Part shown: one piece after another, positions 16,145 to 22,728 of the stretch
Layout: each line of letters begins with the position of its first letter
How positions within the stretch are numbered: position 1 is the stretch's first letter
DNA from: a virus
Direction: 5' to 3' (one strand)
Virus record (IMG/VR): IMGVR_UViG_3300048834_000178
Location: 1-40,522 of that record
Length of the DNA: 40,522 nucleotides
The notes under the pieces: generated by a model
The model's input: the letters and a program-made list of their open reading frames with translations, nothing else
The model's database searches: none
Told to the model about the DNA's origin: nothing
Translations under genes and position numbers: made by a program

Positions 16145-16659
16145 CGGAACACCCGCACCCCGACGACGGCCTCGACCGCGACGGCTTCCACGCCCTCAAC
16201 CCACGCGAAACCTTCTACTACCACCGGTGGTTCGTGCCGGGCGTACCCCAACCCAAAGGCAACCTGCGACGCAACCCGCACACCGGCGCCCTGTACGACG
16301 CCAACCCCCAGTTGCAGACGTGGATGGACAGCATCGTCCTGGTCGTTACCGCATCGCGCCCCGTACCTTTCCCCGCCTCGCAACCCGTCCGGGTAGACCG
16401 GTCGTACGTGATGCCCCGCCCCGCGTCCCACTGGTCCGGGCGTACCGAAGGAACCCTCACCCCCGCTGCGGCCGACACGTACTGGCACCGCACCAAACCC
16501 GACCTCGACAAGTTGGACCGGGCGGTGTTCGACGCGCTTACCCGTTCCGGCCTCATCCGCGACGACTCCCGCATCGCTGGCGGCAACCACTGGAAGGTGT
16601 ACGCCGCCCCAGGGCAGCGCGTCGGGCTGTACCTACGGGTGGCGGGGCTGGCCTCATGA
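16141..16659 (+). CDS. rusA: RusA-family Holliday junction resolvase
   Basis: A 172-residue protein with GVPQPKGNLRRNP near residue 34 and the RusA signature KPDLDKLDRAVFDAL at 119-133, followed by GLIRDDSRIAG. The acidic residues Asp121, Asp123, Asp131 and Asp141/142 match the metal-binding set that cleaves Holliday junctions. It would resolve branched recombination and replication intermediates made with the downstream exonuclease and RecT. The start ATG overlaps the previous stop. The length is slightly longer than typical RusA because of an N-terminal extension. Confidence 0.85.
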   Translation: MTEHPHPDDGLDRDGFHALNPRETFYYHRWFVPGVPQPKGNLRRNPHTGALYDANPQLQTWMDSIVLVVTASRPVPFPASQPVRVDRSYVMPRPASHWSGRTEGTLTPAAADTYWHRTKPDLDKLDRAVFDALTRSGLIRDDSRIAGGNHWKVYAAPGQRVGLYLRVAGLAS

Positions 16660-16799
16660 AGCACGCCGACCATCACGTGATCCGCTGCGGGGGCTGCGGC
16701 GACTGGACGTTCCTCGGCGCCGACTGCGGCACCTGCGGAACCCGCGCCCCCCTCCACCGGCCACACCCGAAACCCACCCGGAAAGGCGCCCCCCAATGA
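16656..16799 (+). CDS. 47-residue zinc-ribbon protein
   Basis: A short protein with CGGC and CGTC Cys pairs around ADCGTCGTR, expected to bind one zinc ion like a rubredoxin-type knuckle, followed by a basic Pro-rich tail. It overlaps both neighbouring genes by 4 bases (ATGA), which strongly supports translation. Function unknown. Confidence 0.6.
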   Translation: MKHADHHVIRCGGCGDWTFLGADCGTCGTRAPLHRPHPKPTRKGAPQ

Positions 16800-16978
16800 C
16801 CACCCCCACCGACCACCACTGCGACGTGGTAGCGCACGTCAACCCCGGCGGGTACGCGGCGCTGCGCTGCGACCGCCACACCCCGGCGCACCCCGGCTGG
16901 CACCACGACCCCGACCGGCGCCTCCTGTGGCGCCTGGACCCCATCGTCGGCCTCATCACCTGCGACGTGGTCCTATGA
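16796..16978 (+). CDS. Small Cys/His protein
   Basis: A 60-residue protein with HHCDVV and then ALRCDRHTPAHPGWHHDP, a C..C-x(n)-H-x(n)-H pattern followed by a Trp. A similar block (ALRCDREPGHFQHDP) occurs in the protein at 18911, so the two are probably paralogues of a zinc-binding domain that is frequent in actinophage early regions. They flank the exonuclease-RecT pair. The gene overlaps both neighbours by 4 bases. Function unknown. Confidence 0.6.
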   Translation: MTTPTDHHCDVVAHVNPGGYAALRCDRHTPAHPGWHHDPDRRLLWRLDPIVGLITCDVVL

Positions 16979-18033
16979 GGGGCACCCGCGTAGGCATCAA
17001 ACCCAACACGCCGACCTGGCTGGCGTGGCGGGCACGCGGCATCACCGCCACCGACACCGCCGCGATCCTCGGGCTGTCGCCGTACAACTCGCCGTTCAAC
17101 CTGTGGTGGCAGAAGGCCGCTACCCGCGCCGCCCTCGCCGCCGGGGAAACCCTCACCGAGGCGCCCCGCTCGCAACGCTTCCAACTCGGGCACGACCTAG
17201 AACCGGTGATCGCGCGGCACTTCACCGCCGACGTGCTCCCCGAAGGCACACGGCTCGCTTCGGGCGGCTGCTGGCAAGGCAAAGGTAAAGACTCCTGGCT
17301 GAGGGCCACCCCCGACCGTGTCCTGTACTCCCGGCGCGGGCGCACCCCCCTGGCCGTAGTCGAGTTCAAGACGGACACCGGCGGGCAGTTCGGCGACGAC
17401 CCCGGCGACGGTGTGCCCGTCATACCGGTGCATTACCGGGCGCAACTGCTCCACCAGATGGTCGTGGCGGGGGTGGCCGAGGGCTGGCTGTCGGTCCTGA
17501 CGGGGCAGTTCTACGTGCGCCACTACTGGGTCGCGGCGCAACCCGGCGAACTCGAAGCCGTCTACAACGCCGCCGCCGCGTTCGAGGATTCCTTACACGG
17601 GCAGGAACCGCCGCCCGTGGACGGGCACGAAGCCACCGCGCAACGCATCCGGGGCCAATACCGGGGGCTGATCGACGCCGAGCAGGAACTACCCGCCGCG
17701 CTCGCCGCCGAATACGCCGGGGTGCTCGCCGCGCAGAAAGCCATCAACGCCTGGGCCGATTCGGTGAAGAACCGTGTCGCCGCCGCGATGGGCGACTACC
17801 GGTACGCCGTCACGCCCGACGGGGAGAAAGTCGCTACCCGCTCGGTGTCCTGGCCGATGCGCCCCGAAGCCGCCTCCTACCGGGAGGCGCTGGAATCCCT
17901 CAACCCCGACTTCCCCTTCGCGCCGAACGTGCTGTCGCGGCGGGCTACCCGGCCCGTCGTCAAGGTGCTGCCCGCGCGGCCCAAGAAACCGGCCAAAGGC
18001 CGGACCATCACCACACAAGGAGAAACCCGGTGA
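16975..18033 (+). CDS. YqaJ-like recombination exonuclease
   Basis: A 352-residue protein with the YqaJ/lambda-exonuclease fold motifs: GITATDTAAILGLSPYNSPF near the N-terminus, LGHDLEPVIARHF, the metal-binding ATPDRVL and VVEFKT around residues 105-125, and YRAQLLHQMVVAGV. It would degrade one DNA strand from double-strand ends to expose single-stranded DNA for the RecT protein, whose gene overlaps its end by 4 bases. A C-terminal extension rich in Lys/Pro (ARPKKPAKG) may contact RecT or DNA. The start ATG at 16975 overlaps the upstream stop. Confidence 0.88.
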   Translation: MRGTRVGIKPNTPTWLAWRARGITATDTAAILGLSPYNSPFNLWWQKAATRAALAAGETLTEAPRSQRFQLGHDLEPVIARHFTADVLPEGTRLASGGCWQGKGKDSWLRATPDRVLYSRRGRTPLAVVEFKTDTGGQFGDDPGDGVPVIPVHYRAQLLHQMVVAGVAEGWLSVLTGQFYVRHYWVAAQPGELEAVYNAAAAFEDSLHGQEPPPVDGHEATAQRIRGQYRGLIDAEQELPAALAAEYAGVLAAQKAINAWADSVKNRVAAAMGDYRYAVTPDGEKVATRSVSWPMRPEAASYREALESLNPDFPFAPNVLSRRATRPVVKVLPARPKKPAKGRTITTQGETR

Positions 18034-18914
18034 ACACCACCCCACCCAAGCGCCCGCAAACCAGCGGGCAGACCGTCACCGACGCCGTAGCCACCCGGCC
18101 CGAACCTGCGGGCGCCGCCCCGGCCCGCGCGGAAGCCGCCGCCCCGCCGTCGATCTTCGACATGGTGCGGAGGGCCAAAGGCGAATTCGCCTCGGTGCTG
18201 CCGTCGCACGTGAAACCCGACGTGTTCACCCGCGTGGCCGTGGGCGCGCTGAAACGCAACGAGGAACTCCAGAAAGCCGCGATCCGTGACGGCGCTTCGC
18301 TGATGCACGCGCTGATGGAAGCGGCCCGGCTCGGACTGGAACCCGGCACCGACGAATACTGGCTGACCCCCAAAGGCGGGCGGGTACTCGGGATCGTCGG
18401 GTACCAGGGCGAGATTGAACTGATCTACAGGGCGGGGGCAGTGTCCGCAGTGAAGGCGGAGATCGTCTGCGAGAACGACGTGTTCCGCTACCACCCCGGC
18501 ACCGACCAGTTCCCCCACCACGAAGTGGACTGGTTCTCCGACCGGGGCGCCCCCAGGACCGCCTACGCCTACGCGGTGATGTTGAACGGGTCGATCTCCA
18601 AACCAGTCGTCCTTGACCAGGCCCGCATCAAACGCGCCATGGAGGCGTCGGCGACGGCAGGCAAGTCACATTCCCCGTGGACGACGGACTACGGCCCGAT
18701 GCTGCTCAAGACCGCCGTGCACGACCTCGCGAAGTGGGTTCCGACCTCGGCAGAGTACCGGCGGGAGCAGTTGCGCGCCGTCGCCGACGTGCAGGCCGAG
18801 CAGTTGCGGGAACGCCCGGCCCGTCCGCCTCGCTTCGTTGACGACGAAACCGGAGAAGTGCTCGACGGTGAGGTGCTGGACGGCGACGTTGCTGATGACG
18901 GCGGTGCGGCATGA
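18030..18914 (+). CDS. recT: RecT-family single-strand annealing protein
   Basis: A 294-residue protein with an unstructured Pro/Ala-rich N-terminus, then a RecT core: SLMHALMEAARLGLEPG, YWLTPKGGRVLGIVGYQGEI and AKSHSPWTTDYGPMLLKTAV-like blocks. It anneals complementary single strands and pairs with the overlapping upstream exonuclease in a Red-type recombination system. The C-terminal tail is acidic, as in many annealing proteins (DETGEVLDGEVLDGDVADD). The GTG start at 18030 has AAGGAG about 7 bases upstream. Confidence 0.9.
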   Translation: MNTTPPKRPQTSGQTVTDAVATRPEPAGAAPARAEAAAPPSIFDMVRRAKGEFASVLPSHVKPDVFTRVAVGALKRNEELQKAAIRDGASLMHALMEAARLGLEPGTDEYWLTPKGGRVLGIVGYQGEIELIYRAGAVSAVKAEIVCENDVFRYHPGTDQFPHHEVDWFSDRGAPRTAYAYAVMLNGSISKPVVLDQARIKRAMEASATAGKSHSPWTTDYGPMLLKTAVHDLAKWVPTSAEYRREQLRAVADVQAEQLRERPARPPRFVDDETGEVLDGEVLDGDVADDGGAA

Positions 18915-19090
18915 GCCGCCCGCGTTGCCCCGAGACGGTCACCGTGCGGGGGGTCGCGTTGCGCTGCGACCGGGAACCGGGCCACTTCCAGCACGACCCG
19001 TACCACTACGACATGCAGCAGGACGCGACCTGGACTCAGCACAACGACACGGTCCTCGTGGAGTTCCGTACCGTCGGGACTGTCGCGTGA
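18911..19090 (+). CDS. Small Cys/His protein (59 residues)
   Basis: Start ATG 18911 overlaps the RecT stop and stop TGA 19088-19090 overlaps the next GTG, a chain that supports a real gene despite its size. The sequence has Cys6, then ALRCDREPGHFQHDP with Cys19, His25 and His28, and a C-terminal beta-like segment (TVLVEFRTVGTV). It resembles the protein at 16796. A zinc-binding role is likely; the function is unknown. Confidence 0.6.
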   Translation: MSRPRCPETVTVRGVALRCDREPGHFQHDPYHYDMQQDATWTQHNDTVLVEFRTVGTVA

Positions 19091-19332
19091 ACGGCCACGG
19101 CCTGACCAGGCTGTCGTCCTGGCATGGGGTGTGCGAGTGCGGCACGGAAGTGTACGGGCGGCTCGGCGACGAATTGTCGTTGCAGCGCGCCCACCGGCTG
19201 CACGTGTGGCACGCCGCCGCGCAAAGCCGTGGCAACGCGCCCACGGCCGCTAACCGCCACCCGGCAGGCCAGCGCGCCCCCCGCGAGGGGGCCCGCCCCG
19301 CGCTACGCCTCGTTACCGGGGGTGCGTCATGA
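19087..19332 (+). CDS. Small zinc-finger-like protein
   Basis: An 81-residue protein from GTG 19087. WHGVCECGTEVYG is followed by a helix with RAHRLHVWH, giving a C-x-C...H-x3-H arrangement typical of a single zinc finger. The C-terminus is Arg/Pro/Ala-rich and disordered. It overlaps both neighbours by 4 bases. Function unknown, but DNA or RNA binding is plausible. Confidence 0.55.
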   Translation: MNGHGLTRLSSWHGVCECGTEVYGRLGDELSLQRAHRLHVWHAAAQSRGNAPTAANRHPAGQRAPREGARPALRLVTGGAS

Positions 19333-19454
19333 GTTGGCGGTCGGTAGAAATGTGGACGGTCGCGTGCGACGCGCCGGGCTGCGATGCCGTGTTCAGTGGC
19401 GGCGACTGCGACGGGATCGTGGCCTGGACGGCCCGGGGCAGCGCCGACCGGTGA
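19329..19454 (+). CDS. 41-residue Cys-containing microprotein
   Basis: Starts MSWRSVEMWTVACDAPGC with three Cys residues (CDAPGC, then GGDC) and ends in a GTGA overlap with the next gene. The start also overlaps the upstream stop (ATGA). The spacing resembles half of a Cys/His domain seen in actinophage small proteins. Function unknown; the overlaps on both sides are the main support. Confidence 0.5.
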   Translation: MSWRSVEMWTVACDAPGCDAVFSGGDCDGIVAWTARGSADR

Positions 19455-19711
19455 GCGGCTACGGCGCGAAGCCTCGCTGGTCGGCCAAGACCGGCTGCTG
19501 CGGAACCGAGCACGCTGGCTCCGAATTGGCGGTGGACCGCGCGGTCAAGAGCCACGTCAAGACGTGCCTGGGCGCGGGGCGCGTCACGTGGCGGGTCGAA
19601 TGCGACTGCGGTTGGGTTCACGTCGGTCAACGCGCCGAGTGTCGTCGCGCCTTCAAGGAACACCTTGCCGAACGCGACTACGAGCCGCTGCCGCTGTTGG
19701 ATGCGCCATGA
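19451..19711 (+). CDS. Small Cys-rich protein
   Basis: An 86-residue protein from GTG 19451. It has CCGTEHAGSE near the N-terminus and VECDCGWVHVGQRAECRRAF, with Cys pairs and a His that could bind zinc, followed by a helix (KEHLAERDY). It overlaps both neighbours by 4 bases. It may be a nucleic-acid-binding early protein; no family is recognised. Confidence 0.55.
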   Translation: MSGYGAKPRWSAKTGCCGTEHAGSELAVDRAVKSHVKTCLGAGRVTWRVECDCGWVHVGQRAECRRAFKEHLAERDYEPLPLLDAP

Positions 19712-19812
19712 ACCGGCTCGCCGACGACGACCCCGAGGAATACCTGCGGTTGAAGGCCGAAGCCGACGAGGCCTGGGCTACGCGCGATTGGAACGTGTGG
19801 GGTGACCGGTGA
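19708..19812 (+). CDS. 34-residue microprotein
   Basis: An acidic helical peptide (DDDPEEYLRLKAEADEAW) ending NVWGDR, with ATGA/GTGA overlaps on both sides. It is too short for a family call. The overlapping chain and coding-like amino acid use support expression. Confidence 0.45.
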   Translation: MNRLADDDPEEYLRLKAEADEAWATRDWNVWGDR

Positions 19813-19982
19813 GCGGCAGGCGGGGCAGGCCGGTTCCTGCCCCGCCGCCGCCCGACGAACCGGGCGGCACGTGGGTGTGCCGCCTGTGCCCCGGCGTGCG
19901 GCCGCAACGCGGCACCCTGGCCGACGCGCACGACCACTACATGCAGGCCCACTACCAACCCGAAAGGATCTCGCCACCGTGA
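19809..19982 (+). CDS. C2H2-type zinc-finger microprotein
   Basis: A 57-residue protein from GTG 19809 with a basic Pro-rich start. A classical-looking finger follows: WVCRLCPGV, a 13-residue spacer, then HDHYMQAH, giving C-x2-C...H-x-H-x4-H. It overlaps the replisome-organizer-like gene by 4 bases (GTGA). It is likely nucleic-acid binding; function unknown. Confidence 0.55.
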   Translation: MSGRRGRPVPAPPPPDEPGGTWVCRLCPGVRPQRGTLADAHDHYMQAHYQPERISPP

Positions 19983-20323
19983 CGTGGTTCAAGATGGACG
20001 ACTCCGCATACGACCACCCCAAGGTGATCGGGCTGTCGGACGGGGCGTTCCGGCTGTGGGTGACGGCGGGGCTGTACTGCTCCCGGCACCTCACTGACGG
20101 GATTGTCGCGCCGGGGGTGCTGCGGGTGTTGCAGGCGAAGCAACGCCACTGCGACGAACTGTGGGCCGCTGGCCTGTGGATACCGCTGCCCGAGGGTGGC
20201 TACCGCTACCACGACTGGGCCGAATACCAGCCTCTGCGATCCGAGGTGGAGGCCCGGCGTAAAGCGACGCGGGAACGGGTCGCCCGGCACCGCGACAAGA
20301 AGAACGGCAGGTTCGGCGGATGA
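19979..20323 (+). CDS. Replisome-organizer-like N-terminal domain protein
   Basis: A 114-residue protein from GTG 19979 with TWFKMDDSAYDHPKVIGLSD, then FRLWVTAGLYCSRHLTDG. This is the winged-helix opening of phage replication-initiation (replisome organizer) proteins, which bind origin DNA and recruit host helicase. The protein ends after a basic helix (RKATRERVARHRDKKNGRFG), and the longer C-terminal part seen in many homologues is absent or lies in another frame. Six 12-bp iterons begin 3 bases after its stop, which supports an origin-binding role. Confidence 0.65.
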   Translation: MTWFKMDDSAYDHPKVIGLSDGAFRLWVTAGLYCSRHLTDGIVAPGVLRVLQAKQRHCDELWAAGLWIPLPEGGYRYHDWAEYQPLRSEVEARRKATRERVARHRDKKNGRFGG

Positions 20324-20514
20324 CCGGTAACAGCGCACGTAACGCGGCATGTAACGCCGTTACTAACGCGCACGGTAACGCCGTTAGTAACGCCCGCCCC
20401 GACCCGACCCGTATATGCAATCACTCGCTGCGCTCGCTCTGCATATCGCCCCCGGCGCTCCGCGCCGTAGGGGGCGTTCATGGCTCGCGAAGCCCTGAAA
20501 GTACATGTAGTTAG
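20320..20514 (+). CDS. Doubtful ORF over the iteron array
   Basis: A 64-codon frame opens with ATGA overlap to the upstream gene. Its first 24 residues are a repeat of Asn-Ala every four residues, simply because the DNA is a 12-bp tandem repeat. The rest covers two hairpins and has no coding character. It may be the degenerate linker of a replication protein or not a gene at all. Confidence 0.2.
   Translation: MTGNSARNAACNAVTNAHGNAVSNARPDPTRICNHSLRSLCISPPALRAVGGVHGSRSPESTCS
20326..20395. repeat. Six 12-bp iterons (GTAACGC-type), candidate replication origin or operator array
   Basis: The triplet AAC recurs at exactly 12-base spacing (20329, 20341, 20353, 20365, 20377, 20389) within units of the form GTAACGCNNNNN. 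The units share the GTAACG half-site with the operators at 15570-15683. The 12-bp pitch would put every site on nearly the same helix face. It lies directly after the replisome-organizer-like gene. Confidence 0.75.
20413..20475. repeat. Two adjacent inverted repeats beside the iterons
   Basis: ATATGCA (20413-20419) and TGCATAT (20440-20446) form a 7-bp outer inverted repeat around a CTCGCTGCGCTCGCTC tandem. A second structure at about 20449-20475 pairs CCCCCGGCGC with GCGCC and GGGGG across a GTA bulge. The A/T-rich ATATGCA arms stand out in this GC-rich region and could melt easily. An origin element or an mRNA terminator are both possible. Confidence 0.5.
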
Positions 20515-20523
20515 GACCGGGAA

Positions 20524-20997
20524 ATGACCGAAACCGACCGGAAACTCGGCTACGCGGCAGCCGTCTCAGCCGCCCGAACCAACACCCAAATGCCACCCAA
20601 CGCCCGCCTATACCTCATCCGCGCATCCCTGTTCTGCGACGACAAAGGACGCACCCGCTACGGCCCCGCCACCTACGCCCGCGACATGTCCGACACCCCC
20701 GAGAACGGCCAGCTCGCCGTCAACTGGCTCACCGCCGCCGGGCTGATCGTCAACGACGTAGACGACAACGGCATCGAATGCTGGCGGCTCACCCACTACG
20801 ACTGGGCAGCGCAAACCCTCATCACCGGCTACGGCCCCGAAGCCGGGCTACCCCGAGACGGCCACCCCCCCGGCTACGGCAAACCCGTCCACATGGCCCT
20901 CACCCCACCCACCGGCAACCTCAACTTCACGCCCCCCACCTGGGACCAGATCGCCCCCACCATCGCCCCCCCACCCCAACCCAAGGAGAACTCATGA
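20524..20997 (+). CDS. Hypothetical protein, possible winged-helix
   Basis: A 157-residue protein beginning MTETDRKLGYAAAVSAARTN. The middle (YLIRASLFCDDKGRTRYGPA, then AVNWLTAAGLIVND and CWRLTHYDW) looks like a winged-helix fold similar to those of DnaD or replication proteins, and it lies after the iteron region. The C-terminus is Pro-rich and disordered. The coding strand is very C-rich. AGGA lies upstream of the ATG. A replication role is inferred from position only. Confidence 0.55.
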   Translation: MTETDRKLGYAAAVSAARTNTQMPPNARLYLIRASLFCDDKGRTRYGPATYARDMSDTPENGQLAVNWLTAAGLIVNDVDDNGIECWRLTHYDWAAQTLITGYGPEAGLPRDGHPPGYGKPVHMALTPPTGNLNFTPPTWDQIAPTIAPPPQPKENS

Positions 20998-21161
20998 CGT
21001 GCCACACCCTCGTCACCGACCGCACCGGCCAAGTGCTCTACTCCTGCGACAACCCCGACTGGCTCCACACCGACGACCACCACGACCCCCGAACCGACCA
21101 ACGCTGGCGCATCATCCACGACAACGGCAGCCTCAACATCATCGTGCGAGGCGCACGATGA
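20994..21161 (+). CDS. Small hypothetical protein (55 residues)
   Basis: Begins MTCHTLVTDRTGQVLYSCDN, with two Cys and several His/Asp residues (HTDDHHDP), and ends with a beta-like NGSLNIIVRG. It is coupled by ATGA to the upstream gene (AAGGAG precedes it) and overlaps the next gene by 4 bases. No function can be assigned. Confidence 0.55.
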   Translation: MTCHTLVTDRTGQVLYSCDNPDWLHTDDHHDPRTDQRWRIIHDNGSLNIIVRGAR

Positions 21162-21937
21162 ACACCGACAACCCCCTGTGCACCGGCACCCACACCGAAC
21201 CCACCCTGCCGCTACCCGGCCTCGCCTACTGCGGAGGCTGCCTCAACCGGCTACACCACCACCTCACCGACCTCGCCCACCACCGCGCCATCCTCCCCGC
21301 CTTCACCCGGCCAGGGCGGCGCGCCCCATCCGGTCCCAAGACCGGCCCCAGCGGCAAACCCGCCCCGCCAGCCCCCGCCAACCTCGACGTCCTCGCCGCC
21401 CTCGACCCACGCAGCAAACCCGAACCCGGACAATGGCCCATCGACGCCACCATCCGCGCCTGGTTCACCCACTGGATGCAGGCCATGAACGCCCGGCCCC
21501 CCTACAACACCGACCCCCTCATCCAACTCACATGGATGATCGAATCCGCGGACTGGATAGCGACCCACCCGACCGTCGCCGAATTCCACACCGCCATACG
21601 GCACACCGCCGCCGCCGCCCGCCGCCTCACCGCCGACACCCCAACCCCGCCCGTCGGCTCCTGCCCCGAATGCGCCGGGCGCCTACACCCCCGCTACGGC
21701 GCCGTCGCCTGCCGCGACTGCGGAACCCACTGGCACCACCACCAACTCCACGACCTCATCGGCACCGTCCAACCCGACCGGCCCATCCCCATCCAAACCG
21801 CCTGGGTCGCCAACCACCTCGGCATCCCCGAACGCACCCTCCGCTACTGGGCAGCCAAAGGCCACATCCGCCGCCACGGACGCGGATACATCGACTACGG
21901 CGACGTCCTACGCATCATCAAAGGCGCCGCAGCATGA
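21158..21937 (+). CDS. Zinc-ribbon and MerR-like HTH protein
   Basis: A 259-residue protein. The N-terminus has CTGTH and CGGCLNRLHHHL, and residues about 165-190 form a zinc ribbon (CPECAGRLHPRYGAVACRDC). The C-terminal about 45 residues are a MerR/AlpA-like helix-turn-helix (WVANHLGIPERTLRYWAAKG, then a short wing GRGYIDYGD). It probably binds DNA, as an early regulator or a replication accessory. The central region is Pro-rich. It sits in the strongly C-biased segment and overlaps a 9-codon ORF downstream. Confidence 0.6.
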   Translation: MNTDNPLCTGTHTEPTLPLPGLAYCGGCLNRLHHHLTDLAHHRAILPAFTRPGRRAPSGPKTGPSGKPAPPAPANLDVLAALDPRSKPEPGQWPIDATIRAWFTHWMQAMNARPPYNTDPLIQLTWMIESADWIATHPTVAEFHTAIRHTAAAARRLTADTPTPPVGSCPECAGRLHPRYGAVACRDCGTHWHHHQLHDLIGTVQPDRPIPIQTAWVANHLGIPERTLRYWAAKGHIRRHGRGYIDYGDVLRIIKGAAA

Positions 21938-21963
21938 GCAGGATGCTACGGGGTGAATCATGA
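21934..21963 (+). CDS. Nine-codon coupling ORF
   Basis: ATG 21934 overlaps the stop of the upstream gene and the stop TGA 21961-21963 overlaps the next ATG at 21960. The peptide would be MSRMLRGES. It probably only passes ribosomes from one gene to the next, or contributes a Shine-Dalgarno-like ACGGGGTGA. Confidence 0.3.
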   Translation: MSRMLRGES

Positions 21964-22196
21964 GGACGGTGACACGCCGACAGGAAGCCCAGATGCTTGA
22001 CCAAACCCCAGCCATCTGCCTACCTTGCCGTTTGTCGGGGTACACGCACGCCCAGACACAAACGCTCGCGGGCAGTCCCGCACCGCCGGAACTAGGGGCA
22101 CCGGCCCACGCGGGGAGCAAGGCCCACCCCCCGCCGCGCGGAAACAGGGCCACCCCGCCAGTCGGCACGGCAGCGGGACCAGGGCGCCACGCATGA
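21960..22196 (+). CDS. Small hypothetical protein
   Basis: A 78-residue protein beginning MRTVTRRQEAQMLDQTPAIC with one CLPC pair. The remainder is Pro/Ala/Gly-rich and looks disordered. It is linked by 4-base overlaps to the 9-codon ORF upstream and the HNH gene downstream. The GC-rich tail is not clearly protein-like, so the exact end of a functional product is uncertain. Confidence 0.4.
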   Translation: MRTVTRRQEAQMLDQTPAICLPCRLSGYTHAQTQTLAGSPAPPELGAPAHAGSKAHPPPRGNRATPPVGTAAGPGRHA

Positions 22197-22483
22197 CCAG
22201 GCGTAGCCAGCCGCTCCCCTCCGACTGGCCCCAACTCCGAGCACTAACCCTGGCCCGCGACAACTACGTGTGCCAACTCGCCTACCCCGGCTGCACCCAC
22301 ACCGCCAGCCACGTAGACCACATCATCCCCGCCAGCCAAGGCGGCACCGACCACCCAACCAACCTCCAATCCGCCTGCCCCAACTGCCACAACCGCAAAA
22401 CCGCAGCCGAAGCCAACACCGCCCGCTGGGCAAACGCCCCCCGCCGCACCCGGCCACCAGAACAACACCCAGGACTGCTATGA
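22193..22483 (+). CDS. HNH endonuclease
   Basis: A 96-residue HNH nuclease. VDHIIPASQGGTDHPTNLQS provides the His-Asn core and CPNCHNRKTAAE the final His and a Cys pair that, with YVCQLAYPGC upstream, forms the structural zinc site. Such small HNH enzymes often act with the terminase in DNA packaging, but those are usually encoded next to it; this one is about 10 kb away, beside the DNA-modification cassette. It could also be a homing-type nuclease. It starts with ATG 22193 in an ATGA overlap. Confidence 0.85.
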   Translation: MTRRSQPLPSDWPQLRALTLARDNYVCQLAYPGCTHTASHVDHIIPASQGGTDHPTNLQSACPNCHNRKTAAEANTARWANAPRRTRPPEQHPGLL

Positions 22484-22629
22484 ACAACGGCGCCGACTTC
22501 ACACTCGCCCTCCTTGACGAGTGCCCCACCGACCCCATGAGCGACGCCCTCCACGCCCTCACCGCAGCCCTCAAAGCCGAAAGCCCGCTACAGCGCAGCC
22601 ACCCGAGCGGGTGGGGGGTAACCCCCTGA
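22480..22629 (+). CDS. Small hypothetical protein (49 residues)
   Basis: Starts MNNGADFTLALLDECPTDPM in an overlap with the HNH gene stop. An amphipathic helix follows (SDALHALTAALKAES) and the C-terminus is Gly/Pro-rich. It is the last gene of the C-biased early segment. Function unknown. Confidence 0.5.
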   Translation: MNNGADFTLALLDECPTDPMSDALHALTAALKAESPLQRSHPSGWGVTP

Positions 22630-22728
22630 CCGCCCCCCGCGACGGCCCCGGGACGGCATAGGCGCTCGGACCCTGTACGGGTTTGCTGGTTTCTGATCCA
22701 CCGATTAACCCCCCTGGAAGGCCCCCCA
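22630..22728. other. Junction between early operon and 7-deazaguanine cassette
   Basis: This 99-base gap is the only clear spacer before the modification cassette and marks a sharp change from a C-rich to a G-rich top strand. It contains TGGAAGG before the GTG of the next gene and a weak ACCC/GGGT hairpin near 22670. I see no convincing -35/-10 pair, so transcription may simply read through. Confidence 0.5.

Noticed and set aside
20326-20395. CRISPR array
   Set aside because: The unit is only 12 bp with no spacer-repeat structure; it is an iteron-like tandem repeat.
20999-21170. Upstream extension of the zinc-ribbon/HTH gene to 20999
   Set aside because: The extension is Pro/Arg/His noise in the wrong frame of the 20994 gene; ATG 21158 has the standard overlap.
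22193-22483. HNH gene as part of an intron or intein
   Set aside because: It is a free-standing gene with ATGA overlaps on both sides and no split host gene beside it.
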